The position numbers and the translations under genes are program-made. This document shows positions 49,017 through 60,899 of a stretch of 64,000 nt of DNA, in pieces; the first letter of the stretch is position 1; each line of letters opens with the position of its first letter. Source of the stretch: Gordionus sp. m RMFG-2023 (Eukaryota; Nematomorpha; Gordioida; Chordodea; Parachordodidae); NCBI RefSeq assembly GCF_954871325.1, contig NC_088777.1, positions 50,135,366 through 50,199,365 on the forward strand, in the 5' to 3' direction. Under the pieces are notes generated by a model. It was given only the letters and a program-made list of their open reading frames with translations. It was not told the origin of the DNA and made no database searches.

Positions 49017-50715
49017 TACTTTGTTTAAGGGTGGTAGGGGGGGGGGGTCCATCTGATATATAACCTTTAAAAAAAGTATATGTCATATTGGGGAGAATAA
49101 AATCTATCGGAATTCACAATCTCTCAATTTTAATATGATCATATACTAAGAAGTGATTCTTAAATTTTAAAAAATCTGATACAGGGAAATGTATTTTAAC
49201 ACGAATAGAGTATATATCTTATAGACTTCAGGGAAGTTTTTGCCAAAATTTTTACAAAAACATTAATAGATGCTGAAAGTAAGCATTGTTATTTAAATTG
49301 AGGATATTTTTCTTTTAAATCGCTAAAAATGGAGGAAATATTATCAATATTCCCATTTTTAGGAACAAAACAATTATAAATATTTCCGCAACTTTTGGAT
49401 TTTTTTTAAGAGCTCACTTTAAATATTAATTATTTACTTCCCTATCATCTGTTATAATATCCACTTAAAAAATTCAATAGGAGACATTAAGCGAAATTCT
49501 TAATTTTTAAATATTTTTTTTCTTTTCGCGATTTAGAACCTATTCTAAAAAATTTGCACAGAATTGTCTGTAATAATGTGTTGGAATACACTTCTGGTCA
49601 AATAAGATTTTTCTGGAAATATAAATCCTCTTTACCAAATTTTTAAAAATTTATTACCGTGGAATCCATATTCCAATAGGACATATAAGTTTAAAATAAA
49701 TATTTGCATCAAAATATTTAAATATCATATTTGAAAATATTTGAGTAAAAAAAAATCATTAATTCTTAATACATAACCTGAAACCTATTTTTAGAATTAA
49801 TATACCATTTCAAAATTTAAAAGAACCCAGAAAATAACTTGTAATGTAACTGTAATTAATAACTAGTTACATTTTTATAAATGTAACTAGTAACTGTAAC
49901 TAGTTATGTTTCAAAAGTAACTTTATCAACACTAAATGGTAGTAATTTCAAAATCCTGCACCGGACCCTAGAAATTTTTTAAAAAGGGTTTTTTTTGCCC
50001 ACCACGTAAAATAAAACTCTCAATTTTTTTTCCCCCAACAAAAATGGGAGAACGTAATTTTGATATATTATTTCTAAAACAATTATCAAAAAGGCAATTT
50101 TATTTTTGCTGGGTGTAAATTTCCACGATTCAATTCTTAGTAAAATTGCAAAAAAAAATTTTGCCCAAACAGATTAAGATATTCTACACAATTTGTCCTA
50201 CTCTACTCCTTACATTTGCCAAAATAATATTATGTAAGCCCTCCAGATTTGGAAAATAGAGGTCCAAACTCAATGACATATATGTCATTGTCCAAACCTG
50301 GTCACCCATTTATAAGCAACTCCAGGGCTTAGATAATGTCATTTTTGTCTTAAATCTTAATCGGATAATTTCCAAAAATAGACCCGAATCATCGGGCTTT
50401 AAACGATCCTAAATATATTTACACTTTAAATTTTAGAAAAAAAAAATTTTTTCACCTCTAGGGAATAAAGTTTTACTCACCGTGTAGACGTGGTAATACA
50501 TGTTGGAATAGTTTTCGGATCAAATATGAGTTTTCAAAGATAAAAAACCTATCAGTTAAATGATTTAAAATTGAGAGATTTCCTAACCCTTGCGTTCAAG
50601 TTAGACCGAATTCACGTCTAACGGAGTATACAAAATATGATATAAATATAATACTTTTACGTTCATTTTTTGTAATCTTCGCAAACGAATTTTGTCTATA
50701 CTGTGAATGCAGGGT
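49017..50715. other. Intergenic sequence; hairpin and palindrome, no gene
   Basis: Holds a G-run at about 49039, a 12-bp stem hairpin at 49863-49890 (CTAGTTACATTT and its complement, within a block of GTAACTAGTTAC-like words that ends CAACACTA), and a perfect 20-bp palindrome at 50271-50290. No coding frame is supported. Confidence 0.5.
50271..50290. repeat. Perfect 20-bp palindrome
   Basis: CAATGACATATATGTCATTG. Its half-site equals the outer tip of the inverted repeats of the element at 50721-51057. Confidence 0.9.
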
Positions 50716-50720
50716 AATTA

Positions 50721-51057
50721 CCAATGACATATATAATACCTAGACTGACAATTCATTCATTAAAAGTGTACATCATTGCAAATCTGCTGGAGACGCCATC
50801 TTGTTTATACTAATCATTATTAAAATCTTAAAAGAAAGCCTAATTTATTCCTATATCTGATGCAAACTTTATCAAAGAATTACCGGATCATCGAGATAAT
50901 AGGAAAGCAAGTTATCAATTTAGTAGTAGTTTTTAACATGAGAATAATTACTATATGTGTTCCCAAAATGACGGGTCCAGCTGATTTGCGTTTAACGACG
51001 CTTAAAAATGCATTTTAATGAATGAATCGTCAGTCTAGGTATTATATATGTCATTGG
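50721..51057. mobile_element. MITE-like element with inverted repeats of about 40 bp
   Basis: Left CCAATGACATATATAATACC then TAGACTGACAATTCATTCAT; the right arm is its complement with one mismatch, ending GTCATTGG. Inside are about 250 bp with no coding potential. Flanks (GTAATTA and GTAATAC) are similar but do not give a clean duplication, so the superfamily is open. Confidence 0.85.
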
Positions 51058-51440
51058 GTAATACATACGGCATATACAATATTCTGAATAATTAAATCTT
51101 AACGATAAATAATTATCCCTTAAAAAAACAGGTTTAATAAGCATATAAATTTACCTGAATTTTCTTCCACGATTAATTGATTGTCCAAATAAATATCATT
51201 TTTAAGAAAAATTTAATATTTATACCTAGCTTAGTTTCCACGTCTAATAAATATACAATCAATATAAATGTTCAAAAAAGTATATTTTTAAAAAAATTAT
51301 AATAGATTACCTTTAATCACACTCGAGAGTTAAGAATAGAGCTATTGCGTAAATTAAAATTGTATTCATTTCTTTAAGGAAAAAATTAGTTAGAAATTTT
51401 ATTTATTAGTAAAATTATACAAAAAAGCTACTAACCTTTA

Positions 51441-51755
51441 TTAAGAAATATAAATGTTATTAGTTGAGCTTTTAAAGGTTTTTTACCTCTCAAAGTTTTA
51501 AATTTTTTGTATTTTGTAGAATTGCAAATTATTGCTAAAGTTAAAAATCAAATTTATAATAAAAAAAATTAATTAATTTTTGATTAGCTAAGTATTAAGA
51601 AATATTAATGTTATTAGTTGAACTTTTGAAGGTTTTTTTTTAACTCTCAAAGTTTTAAATTTTTTGTATTTTGTAGAAAATTTGCAAATTAGTGCTCAAG
51701 TTAAAAAATCAAATTTATAATAAAAAAAAATAATTAATATTTGACTAGCTATGCA
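51441..51755. repeat. Tandem duplication, two copies of about 154 bp
   Basis: The unit from TTAAGAAATATAAATGTTAT to the TAATTAATTTTTGATTAGCT region occurs twice head to tail (51441-51594 and 51595-51755) with small length differences in A and T runs. Non-coding. Confidence 0.9.
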
Positions 51756-52118
51756 ACATGATTAAGTTTTGTTAATATTTTACGATTAGTAAATAATAAT
51801 CTTAAATAAAACTCTAAATATACCTTTATAGTACAACAAATGATTATTGAACCTTGTTGTATACCATGGACGTTCGTAAGAAGAGAGAAGAGGCGTTATT
51901 CACTTGAGTGACTCTTCTTTTTTTTATCGCACAAAATATTTGCTTTAAAAACATTTTCTTGGTAATTTCCTCTTCATTCTAGTTTTTTTTTTAAATATTC
52001 TCTTATTTTTATATTTTACAAATACATTGTTGAACTATTTCATTCTCCCGTCTGTTAGTTTTCCAAGCAGAAAAGCCACATATTTATAAAAATATAGTTT
52101 ACTGGCAATAGCAATATC

Positions 52119-52306
52119 TAGTGTTGTTAAACTACCTAAATTTATTCCAACTGTAAATCAGCATAGCCATATTTTTAACCAAAAATATTAGAATCAATCT
52201 TCAAGATGGAGACTCAACTTAGAAGCTCCCTATTTAATTGTTTAGGCTAAAAGCTTGACCGAGCAATAGAAGAGATAGTCAAAGTTAGGTAATTTAGCAA
52301 ACACTA
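52119..52306. mobile_element. Diverged hAT-type MITE with perfect 8-bp target duplication
   Basis: It begins TAGTGTTGTTAAACTACC and ends TTTAGCAAACACTA, flanked on both sides by GCAATATC (52111-52118 and 52307-52314). The interior differs from the other TAGTGTTGTTAAA copies, so it is a separate subfamily sharing terminal bases only. Confidence 0.85.
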
Positions 52307-52319
52307 GCAATATCTCATT

Positions 52320-52980
52320 CGAAATTTTATTTGTCAAGTTTTGTAATTAATTGATTTCCCATTCGCAATTGGAGACATAATCTTCAAAATTTGCAACTCC
52401 TATACATGATTCTCAAAAAAAAAAATATGAGATCGAATTTTTCAATGTATTTACCAGATCAAGCGAGAAATATCTTCGGCGGATCGCTTCCGGCAGTTAA
52501 AGCTCCTTTAAAGATCATTTTAGACCGATATTCAATATAACTAGAATGGATAAATGCGCCTGAAAACTAGCTAAATAAAAAAAAAAACTTGTCAATTAAA
52601 TATTTAAACAGATCAGGATACGATAGAAGGCGATACTAATCCGAAAAAGATCTACTAATTGAATTAAAAACTCCATTAATAAATTTTACGTTAAAGGGAC
52701 ACTAAGAGATTAAACGATGCTTTTAGCTAAAATATATCCATCGTATTACAGATTATTTTAATCATTCCAATTACCGTGGCATCCGTAGAACGCAGAGCCT
52801 CTCATAACTCAAATTTAAAACAACTTATCTACGATTCTGTTATGACAACAAGATAGCTTTTTAATTTCTCTTTAACTTTATTAGAAAATAATGTCCCCTG
52901 CAAAATAGAAAGGCTAGGATAAATATTTTTATAATGTGCGCTTTACTCATTTGTTATTAAAATTTACTAATAGAAATATG
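52320..52980. other. Spacer, no gene recognised
   Basis: Slightly less AT-rich than average, with no supported frame or repeat ends. Confidence 0.35.
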
Positions 52981-52985
52981 TCTTA

Positions 52986-53217
52986 GGCCACAGTCATAGT
53001 TGATCCGATCCGACACGATTTAACAGCTGATAGATTTTTAAAATCGGTTTATGAGAATCAATTTTTCTTTATTAAAACAAATATTCTTAGGTTATTATCA
53101 TGTATAGAATTAAAGATAGAATTAATATTATTTTTTAAAAAATTGATCTCATAAACAGATTTTTAAAATCAATCAGCTGTTAAATCGTGTCGGATCGGAT
53201 CTACTATGAATGCGGCC
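52986..53217. mobile_element. Harbinger-like MITE (TTA target, GGCC ends)
   Basis: Inverted repeats of about 80 bp: left GGCCACAGTCATAGTTGATC, right inverted GGCCGCATTCATAGTAGATC, both followed by CGATCCGACACGATTTAACA. TTA lies directly outside each end (52983-52985 and 53218-53220). A 3-bp TTA target and GGC ends are typical of PIF/Harbinger. Non-coding, 232 bp. Confidence 0.85.
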
Positions 53218-53220
53218 TTA

Positions 53221-54340
53221 GTCCGATCCAATATGATTTAAAAAAGTACGATATTTCAGCGAAAACGTAAAAAAAACAAACTAATTTTAAGTCCCCAAGA
53301 AAAATATATAAAAAAAAATAATTTTATGTTATTCGTGAAATGAATTTTTATGAAAATAAAGCAAGAAAACAAAATAATTTTTATTGGTTAGGTCCGGATA
53401 AATTTTTTTTTGACCGAATGAGAGAAAAGTCTTTCCGGAGTTGATTTAAATCTGAATGGATTTGGAATCAATCCATAAGGGGCTCAGGAATGCATACAAA
53501 AAAATAATCATGGATTTTGAATTGATAAGATTTGGATTCTTACTTTATAAAATATTTTAATTTATCAAAGAAGAATATTTAAATCTTTTCTAAAGAAATA
53601 AATAGGAACTTACGCCTACACTATATGCTATATATCTTTAGCTGGAGCCTTGAAAATATATTTGAAACGGAAATTTATAAAGGATTCTCATTTAATTACA
53701 TTTTCCAATAGATTATTTCGTGCGAAATTTCAATTTTAATTTCAAATATAAAATTATTTAGAATTATTTATTGTTAAAATTAAATCTTAGGTATGAGGGG
53801 ATAAGGATGATATTAATTTAAAATTATATTTTTTTTTTAAATAAATTATTTATTTGCCAAAGAATTGTAAATTAAAATTAATCATTTTTTTTTTAAATTA
53901 AGTTATTTTTACAAATTTTTGTTTTTTTCCGGTCATGGGTTAATTTATTTGAATATTTACTGATATGATATGTTGTCAAAATGTAGTAGCAAATAATTAA
54001 TTTTTTAAAAATGTAAAATAAATACAGGTGAAAAATGTAGAAATAGAATTTACGGGAAAGGATAGGGGATAAAAAAAAGGAAGTTTGGAATATGGAAGGT
54101 TATTCAATGGAATAGATGAAGCTTAGATAGTTAGAGAGGATGATGGCGGTAGCAAGTCTTTGGCGTAAGAAAAGGGATTCCGTAGGCTGATCTTTTTTTT
54201 CGCGGCTCCGTTTGCCTAATTCTTTGAAATATGATTATTTTTTCTAATAATCAGTTTTAGAATTAAATTATAAAATTTAATTTTTGGATTTATTTTTTTC
54301 TTTAATTTTGATTTTTGCATTTCCAATCTATTTTACAAAA
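53221..54340. other. Upstream region of receptor pseudogene
   Basis: No gene. Around 53750-53810 the sequence matches upstream sequence of the intact single-exon receptor (33655-33720) and of the remnant at 39120-39180. Confidence 0.5.
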
Positions 54341-54342
54341 CA

Positions 54343-55575
54343 ATGAATTGTTCGAATATGGATATACCTAAATGTTCGGAATTAAATGATAAAACATTAC
54401 CCTACATCTCCTTGATAATATATCTTTACCTGACCCCTCTGGTATCTATTATAAGTGTTATCGGAAATGGAATGGGCTCTTAGTCTCACACCTGGAGTCA
54501 AATCATTTATTCAAAATATTGCGGAATAGATATGAAAGGGAGTTAATGATAGTATCTTAGTTAAAGCCTTGTATACAGTTAATATAATTAGTTGCGTATT
54601 AATGATAGGATGGCCTATACTTGATTCTTACGTATTTTAATTTGGTAAAAAAAATATGGGTAAACAGAAATTGGCAGATATATGTCATTCATTGTCATGT
54701 TTTAGTAAAGACACTTTTGATTTATAGTTTTTTTGATATCTTTGATGTTTGCTAAAGATCAATTTATAGCCATAACATATCCTTACAAATATAATAAAAT
54801 TTACAACGCTAAAACAGCCAAATGTGGGTTGATAATATGCTTTGTTCATTCCATAATTTGATGCATGCCAATTGCAGCTTGGTATAAATTGACCATTGTT
54901 CATTGCGTAAAAAGAAATACCGATAATTCTTATACTCATGATACGGATATACCAGAATTTAAATCCAACAATCAGATGGGGAAAAAATATATGGAAGAGT
55001 TTTCTAATATTAAGAGCATTTGCTTCGAAAATTATCCCCTTTTTCTTGATAATAATTTTATATTTTTTTGACCATTAAGAAAAGGAGAAATATTGTCAAT
55101 AATTATTTTAATAAAGAAATCGTAAGGTCGGAAAACTGTATTGTACACTCTACATTAAGGAATGTTACCAAATTGGAGATATCAAGTATTAATATATCAA
55201 GCTAATCATATTTAGTTCCTTATTCTAATTCTGAGAACCCCATCTAGAAATTAAGAGAATCTTGGAACAAATTTAACGAGGACAGAGATGAAGAAAGAAG
55301 ATATCAATCTAAAATTAAAAACGAATATACTATTTATAAAACAATTCACCTGTTTTATGTTGCCCATCGCAATTTTCTACATAATCTTGGCAATCACTCA
55401 AAATATTCTAAGTTTAGATGTCTTAAACACGAGCTGGTCAATTTCTTATTTTTTAGAATTTTTATTTGTAAGCTTAACCTTTTATATTAAACTTTTATTT
55501 AACAAAAATTATAGAATATATGTATTTCTTACTATAAAACCACATATATTAAGTATTAGAATAACTTTTTTATAA
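54343..55575 (+). pseudogene. Single-exon class A receptor pseudogene
   Basis: Full-length relative of the gene at 33958-35166, starting ATGAATTGTTCGAATATGG. Recognisable parts are TM1 (YLTPLVSIISVIGNGMG), TM2, TM3 with DQFIAITYPY, TM4, the second-loop IVHC, TM5 and the complete last part from EMKKEDINLK through TM6 (FTCFMLP), TM7 and FNKNYRIYVF to a stop at 55573-55575. Several premature stops and frameshifts occur, the first just after TM1 (near 54481), with others in TM2, TM4, TM5 and the third loop. The last 95 codons are open, giving the impression of a short gene there. Not functional. Confidence 0.9.
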
Positions 55576-55579
55576 TAAT

Positions 55580-56760
55580 TTTAATTTGTTTGTAGAATAT
55601 CAATGTTTTTGTAGTTTTTACTATTCCTTTCTGTTTGTGTAATACTTTGATTCATGTAATTTTTATGATCCTAGATGACACTTTTATTGTCAAAACAAAA
55701 AAATAAAATATTTTAGATTAGATATCTTTTATTTATTTATTAAAAGATATTTAAATACCTTTTATTTGATACACTTATCAATTTTTTAGTGGATACTATT
55801 ATTTGAGTCAAAATATATTTTACCTTTTAGTTGATACCCATCCATATCAAATTAATTTACCCCTTTCCCCTTATAAATCTTTGGCATTCATTACACTCTG
55901 CTTGACAATAATATTGGTATATTAAATGAGTCCATTTTCTTTTTAGCTTGATTATATAATTATATCTTCATTAACTTGGTTCTTAATTTTTGGGGTAATG
56001 TTAGATTTATGTTTAAAACATTGTGGTTGATTAGCAAATAGCTATATGGGAACCAATGTCATATATAATTACCCTATCTTAAAATATCTAAACTTGGCTT
56101 AAATTTTAATACTATTTAAATTAACGAATATAAATTTTTATCTGTATCTTCTGGAATGCAAAAAGATAGAGATATTTTTAAATAACTTGCACCTTGGATA
56201 AGATCTTAAAAAATTAAAAAAGATACAAATATCAATGTCCAATTGCGTTGAGATGTATATCTTGGTTCCAGGAACTAGGGCCACCCCATTATGATTAAGA
56301 AGAGGAAATGATTTTGTAAGCCCTAAGGATTCTTACTAGCCCAATTTAGAGCTTAGTATATAACTACATTTTTAAGGACTAATACCCAATGACCCTTTTT
56401 AAAGCCAACAATGGTGGGCTGAGGAAGCTAATTTTCTTGACAATAATATCATGTTAAATTTTAGCATATTTAACTGTTAAATTTTAGCATATTTAACTGT
56501 TAAATTTAAGTTTTTTTTATAAAAAATGCTTTCTTTTTTAGAGAAAAAGTAAAAATTTTGCTATGGTCATTGATACTAATCAATATTATTATTTTTATTC
56601 CAAGTGTCATTGTACCATAATTAGGAAAAAAATTTGTATACATAAAAAAAAGGGGAAGCATATGATATGGATAATCCATCACTGTAGCTTAGAGTTTAGT
56701 AAAATTCAATTTTAATAAACAAAACAACACTATAATCTTATGTATATTATTTACAATAAC
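55580..56760. other. Intergenic sequence between receptor pseudogene and cyclophilin
   Basis: No gene recognised. It includes a short tandem repeat ATTTTAGCATATTTAACTGT at about 56457-56506 (two copies and a part). Confidence 0.45.
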
Positions 56761-56766
56761 TTATAT

Positions 56767-57417
56767 TTACATATTATCAGCTATAGGGTTAGAATGTATT
56801 GTAACATATTTAATATGAATATCTTGTTTTGGTCTATTTTTATCATTAACAGGTACCTTTTCTAGTAGATCTAAAACATCAAATCCATCTATAACTCTAA
56901 ATATTAGATTATTTGTTTTGCCATTTTATATATTTACTTGGCAAAAACAGTATATTTCATATCAAGATGGGATTGTTTAGAATATAATATAAAAAATTGA
57001 GAGCCATTTGTATCTGGACCCTTATTAGCCATTGAGATCATTCCTCTAGAATCATGTTTTAATGTAATGTTAAGTTCATCAGGAAAGTTTTTTCCCCATA
57101 TACTTTTGCCTCCTTTCCCAGTTCCTATAATATTTTTAGAGTATAAGACAATCTAAATTACCCAAAGGATCGCCCGTTTGAACCATAAAGCCTTTAATAT
57201 TTCTATGGAAAATGCAGTTATTATAATAATCACTCGCACATAATGCTAAAAAATTCTTTAGGATGATTAGCATTCAAATTTAATTTAATATATACCTCAC
57301 AAGTCTTTGGACAAGCATCACAAAATAATTCTATTTTTATTTCACCTAAATCAGTGTGTAAAGTTACAGACTTAAAAATAATATTTATAAAATTACGTAA
57401 TAAATTAAAATTACCAT
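56767..57417 (-). CDS. PPIL3: Cyclophilin-type peptidyl-prolyl isomerase, PPIL3-like
   Basis: Catalyses cis-trans isomerisation of peptidyl-prolyl bonds; the animal PPIL3 family is nuclear and linked to the spliceosome. Five exons: 57417-57415 (the ATG alone), 57370-57296, 57255-57162, 57124-56938 and 56896-56767. Introns are 44, 40, 37 and 41 bp, all GT-AG. The spliced protein is about 162 residues, the usual length for PPIL3, and reads [50 protein letters not shown] (catalytic FHR region), [31 protein letters not shown] and [19 protein letters not shown]. All conserved cyclophilin positions that I can check by eye are present and the frame is intact through every junction. An ATTAAA about 50 bp past the stop may serve polyadenylation. 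PPIL1-type cyclophilins are the next candidates, but SVTLHTDLG and the length favour PPIL3. Confidence 0.93.
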
Positions 57418-57429
57418 GTGCTGGTAAGG

Positions 57430-58915
57430 ATGAATGTATGTGGAAATTATTCAAATTAATATATTCATGGACAAACTTACTTAATATCGAAAAACTTAAT
57501 AGAGTACATCGTCAAAAAAAAGAAATTAGAAATCAAGCTTAAAAGAATTTTGAATTTTTTTACCAGGCTTATATCATTTATAATTTGTTTAATTTTAGGA
57601 TCTGCATTAATTATCATCAAGTTAAAATTTTTAGACTGAAGAAAATGAATAATTATTGATTAACTTGACAAATTATATTAAAAACTAATGTAAAATTTAT
57701 TATAATATATGTTGTTATTTTAAATATAAATACAGCTTTAATTATGATATCAAAAAAATATATGAATATTCATCATACAATGTTTATAATTCATTTTCCA
57801 AAAATAAATATATCAATATTTATTTGAAAATTTTGATAAAATTAATATCAATATTTAAAAATTACATTTCTTTCATGAGATTCTTATATCTATTCAAATT
57901 TAAATTTTGTGATGTGATGTGAAATATTTATAATTTTTTTCATAGAATTGTGATAAAGAATTACTGTTGATAAAATTGACTTTTATTTTTCTAATTATTT
58001 GATATAGGTTATTATGGCATGATTCAATTTAAAATATTAATTTATATCTATTTTCATAAACCAACTGGATTATATTATATTAAAATTAATTTACGTTGCT
58101 ACTTCATGTGACATTTAAATATCAGATTTCATTTTGAATAACTTTCTTTTAATGATATACTAAATAAAATTTAGAAAAGCAAAAGTATCATTTAATATCT
58201 TACACCTGTCTAACAGTGTCAATCATATGTCATTTTTAAAATTATTTGATATGTAACTATTCACAATAATACGATGGCTTATGCTAAACGCCTCTGCCGA
58301 CAATAGCTAATTTATTAAATGCTATTTTTAAAAGTATTGTATTACTGCGTATGTAATGGATGAGTTTTAACCAACAAGCCCAACCACTCATTGTTTTAAA
58401 GAAAGTTAGCCCGTCCAACAACCCACCTACCCAAGGTTTTTTTTTTTAATTTATCGACCAGCTCGCCCATTTATTAAAAAAATTTGTTTAAATCTTCCGA
58501 AAATCCAGTGCTTAAAATTTATTCTAATGGCAGTTTTAGCTCTCTATTTATTTATTTTAATGCATCTTCGATCTGCTCATTTAACTCTAAAAATATTTAA
58601 AATTTACCCACTACCACCTATTGTTTAAGAGTATTTTTTAACTCTCCCGTCATCAATCTAATGTTTAAATTATTTTAGCAAGCACGTCCACATATCCTGT
58701 AGAATAGATTGGCGTAAGCGAACATGCTAAAAACTCATAAATTTTCTTTTTATTTTCCAAATAGATAATAAAAATAAAATGATACAGAAATAATAGTATT
58801 GAACAAGGGGGAAAGTTCAATTCGCCGGTTAAGTCAGAGGATTGGAATTATTAGTAATTTGTCTTTATTTGACGTATTTATCAAGAATGAAATAAAATGA
58901 ATAAATTTTATTTAT
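57430..58915. other. Upstream region of PPIL3-like gene, no gene proved
   Basis: On the plus strand, 57431-57541 has a short open frame with a charged end (LNRVHRQKKEIRNQA). On the minus strand, about 57640-57560 has NADPKIKQIINDISL. Either could be an exon of a neighbouring gene, but no family is recognised and splice partners are not evident. The rest is AT-rich without features. Confidence 0.3.
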
Positions 58916-58920
58916 ATTTC

Positions 58921-59032
58921 GGAATATTGAACAAGAATAAATACTATAGAATAAATTGTGTGATTGTATTGCATAATTAAGGAGGAATATTGAACAAGAA
59001 TAAATACTATAGAATAAATTGTGTGATGTATT
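58921..59032. repeat. 63-bp tandem repeat interrupted by a MITE
   Basis: The unit GGAATATTGAACAAGAATAA and onward to GCATAATTAAGGA occurs at 58921-58983 and again from 58984. The second unit is split after GATGTATT by the 59033-59740 element and resumes at 59741. A third partial unit then starts near 59762. Confidence 0.85.
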
Positions 59033-59740
59033 CAGCGTCTACATGACAGGATTTTCACTGGATGCAAACACCCTTAAAAAACCTTTGCCTACCCCCCTAA
59101 AAAATCGCAGCCTTCGGCGGCGGTGTCTCTTTATCATTATTTTTACCTATTTATTTATTGATACTCTTTTCAAAGAATTTATAAAGGATAACTTAAATTA
59201 ATCTATATCTACTACCAACTATCTATATTTTGTGATTATAAATAATTTATTTTTTAGATAATAAATAATTTTTTTTAGATAATAAATAATTTATTTTTTA
59301 GATAATAAATAATTTATTTTTTAGATAATAAATAATTTATTTTTAGATAATAAATAATTTATTTTTTAGATAATAAATAATTTATTTTTAGATAATAAAT
59401 TCAATTAAAACCTCCATTATTTACAATGAATTAGTTATTATGGCATTATGAGCTTGCTAAAATATCTAAACCTTTTAAATTACATTTAAAAGGATAGTTT
59501 ATTTGGAAAACAATGTGTATGATTGTTTGCAATATATAGATTTGGTCGATGAATTGTATTATAATAATACTATAATAAAAGTATAATTTTTACAGCAATA
59601 ATTTTTTCCTATTTCATCTCAAAATTTAATAGATAACCCCCCAAAAATTTAGCCTACCCCCAATAAAGCAGCTTACCTCCTACCCCCTCAAAAAAATAGG
59701 ATGCAAAATGTTCCTACCCCTCCCGCTCATGTAGACGCTG
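59033..59740. mobile_element. hAT-type MITE with internal minisatellite and perfect 8-bp target duplication
   Basis: Ends are CAGCGTCTACATGA and TCATGTAGACGCTG, exact 14-bp inverted repeats. GATGTATT is on both sides (59025-59032 and 59741-59748). Subterminal CCTACCCCC words occur near both ends on the same strand. The centre (about 59240-59400) is an array of about seven 23-24 bp units (AGATAATAAATAATTTATTT and T-run). An open frame from 59019 reads into the element and has no support as a gene. Confidence 0.93.
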
Positions 59741-59778
59741 GATGTATTGCATAATTAAGGAGGAATATTGAACAAGAT

Positions 59779-59863
59779 GTGGTCTTTTTATTTGATAATA
59801 TGTTTATACAAAAAAAACAAGTGGTCTTTTTATTTAATAATATAGTTATACAAAAGAAAACAA
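59779..59863. repeat. Two-copy 42-bp tandem repeat
   Basis: GTGGTCTTTTTATTTGATAA starts at 59779 and a close copy at 59821, with a third start (GTGGTATTC) at about 59864. Confidence 0.75.
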
Positions 59864-60260
59864 GTGGTATTCTAAATGAAAATATATATCAATATATATA
59901 TGTTTTATCGCCTTGAGATGTATTGATATACATGTTAATTTCATTGAATAAAAAGATAATATAAGAAGTATACAATGAATTACAACAATTTAAGCGAACA
60001 TGCAACATGCACCACCTCCAAAAAATATATATAAAAAAAATTAAAGTCTTGAAAACACAACATGGTACAAAAAATGGGGAAGGAAAGAACTCGTTTGGCA
60101 TGCGGGAGGTAACTCTTATAATGTTAAATGAGTGGATAGGGTTAATATTTAATGTTACAATAATGGTTTCATTATTAAAATAATACCCAAACCCAATACT
60201 TACATTAAGATTAACAAGGAATTATATAAAAAATAATATATATATGTGGATAGTAGGAAC

Positions 60261-60645
60261 TACAATTGGGAAGGGGGAATTATTGTCATTATTTCCTAAT
60301 ATTGGAATATAATAAACAATTATAATTGGAAAGGGGAATTATTGTCATTATTTACTTTTTTTGGAATATAATAAACAATTACATTTGGGAGGGGAATTAT
60401 TGTCATTATTTCCTTATTTTGGAATAAAATAAACAATTACAATTGGGAAGAGGGAATTATTGACATTATTAACTTTTTTTTGGAATATAATAAACAATTA
60501 CATTTGGGAGGGGAATTATTGTCATTATTTCCTTATTTTGGAATATAATAAACAATTACAATTAAAAGGGGGAATTATTTCCTTATTTTAGAATATAATA
60601 AACAATTACAATTGGGAAGGGGGAATTATTGTCATTATTAACAAT
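60261..60645. repeat. Minisatellite, about 60-64 bp unit, six to seven copies
   Basis: Each unit has a G-rich part (TTGGGAAGGGGGAATTATTG), TCATTATTTCCTTATTTTGG, and AATATAATAAACAATTACA. Units differ by small indels and two alternating subtypes can be told apart (ACATTTGGGAGGGG and ACAATTGGGAAGGG). It lies just beyond the 3' side of the minus-strand retroelement. Confidence 0.9.
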
Positions 60646-60899
60646 GTAACTTATTAATCATAATTATAATAACTAGGAAAAATGGAATATGTATGATGCT
60701 TTAATATTTGTAACCAACAATATAAAAGTAAAAAAATATAATGCAATATATTCCTATTGATAATTTCTAATGTGATCAATATGAACAAAGAGAAACTTAT
60801 CATCTACCTGAATTTCCCAAATGACGTTACTAATTCTCCCAACGACAATCCCCACACGCCATTCTTGATTGGAGCCCACTTTAATAAAGACAGAGTTGC

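Noticed and set aside
49836-49937. Interstitial telomere-like repeat (TAACTG words)
   Set aside because: The words form an inverted repeat and do not run as a tandem array. They look like part of a MITE family with CAACACTA ends.
55288-55575. Separate small membrane protein of 95 residues
   Set aside because: It is the open tail of the receptor pseudogene starting at 54343 and matches the end of the intact paralogue.
57354-57542. 62-codon plus-strand open frame as a divergent gene partner of PPIL3
   Set aside because: Its first half is antisense to PPIL3 exon 2 and intron 1. The remaining part is too short to call, though noted as a possible exon.
59019-59201. 60-codon plus-strand open frame
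   Set aside because: It starts in a tandem repeat and reads across the boundary of the 59033-59740 MITE.
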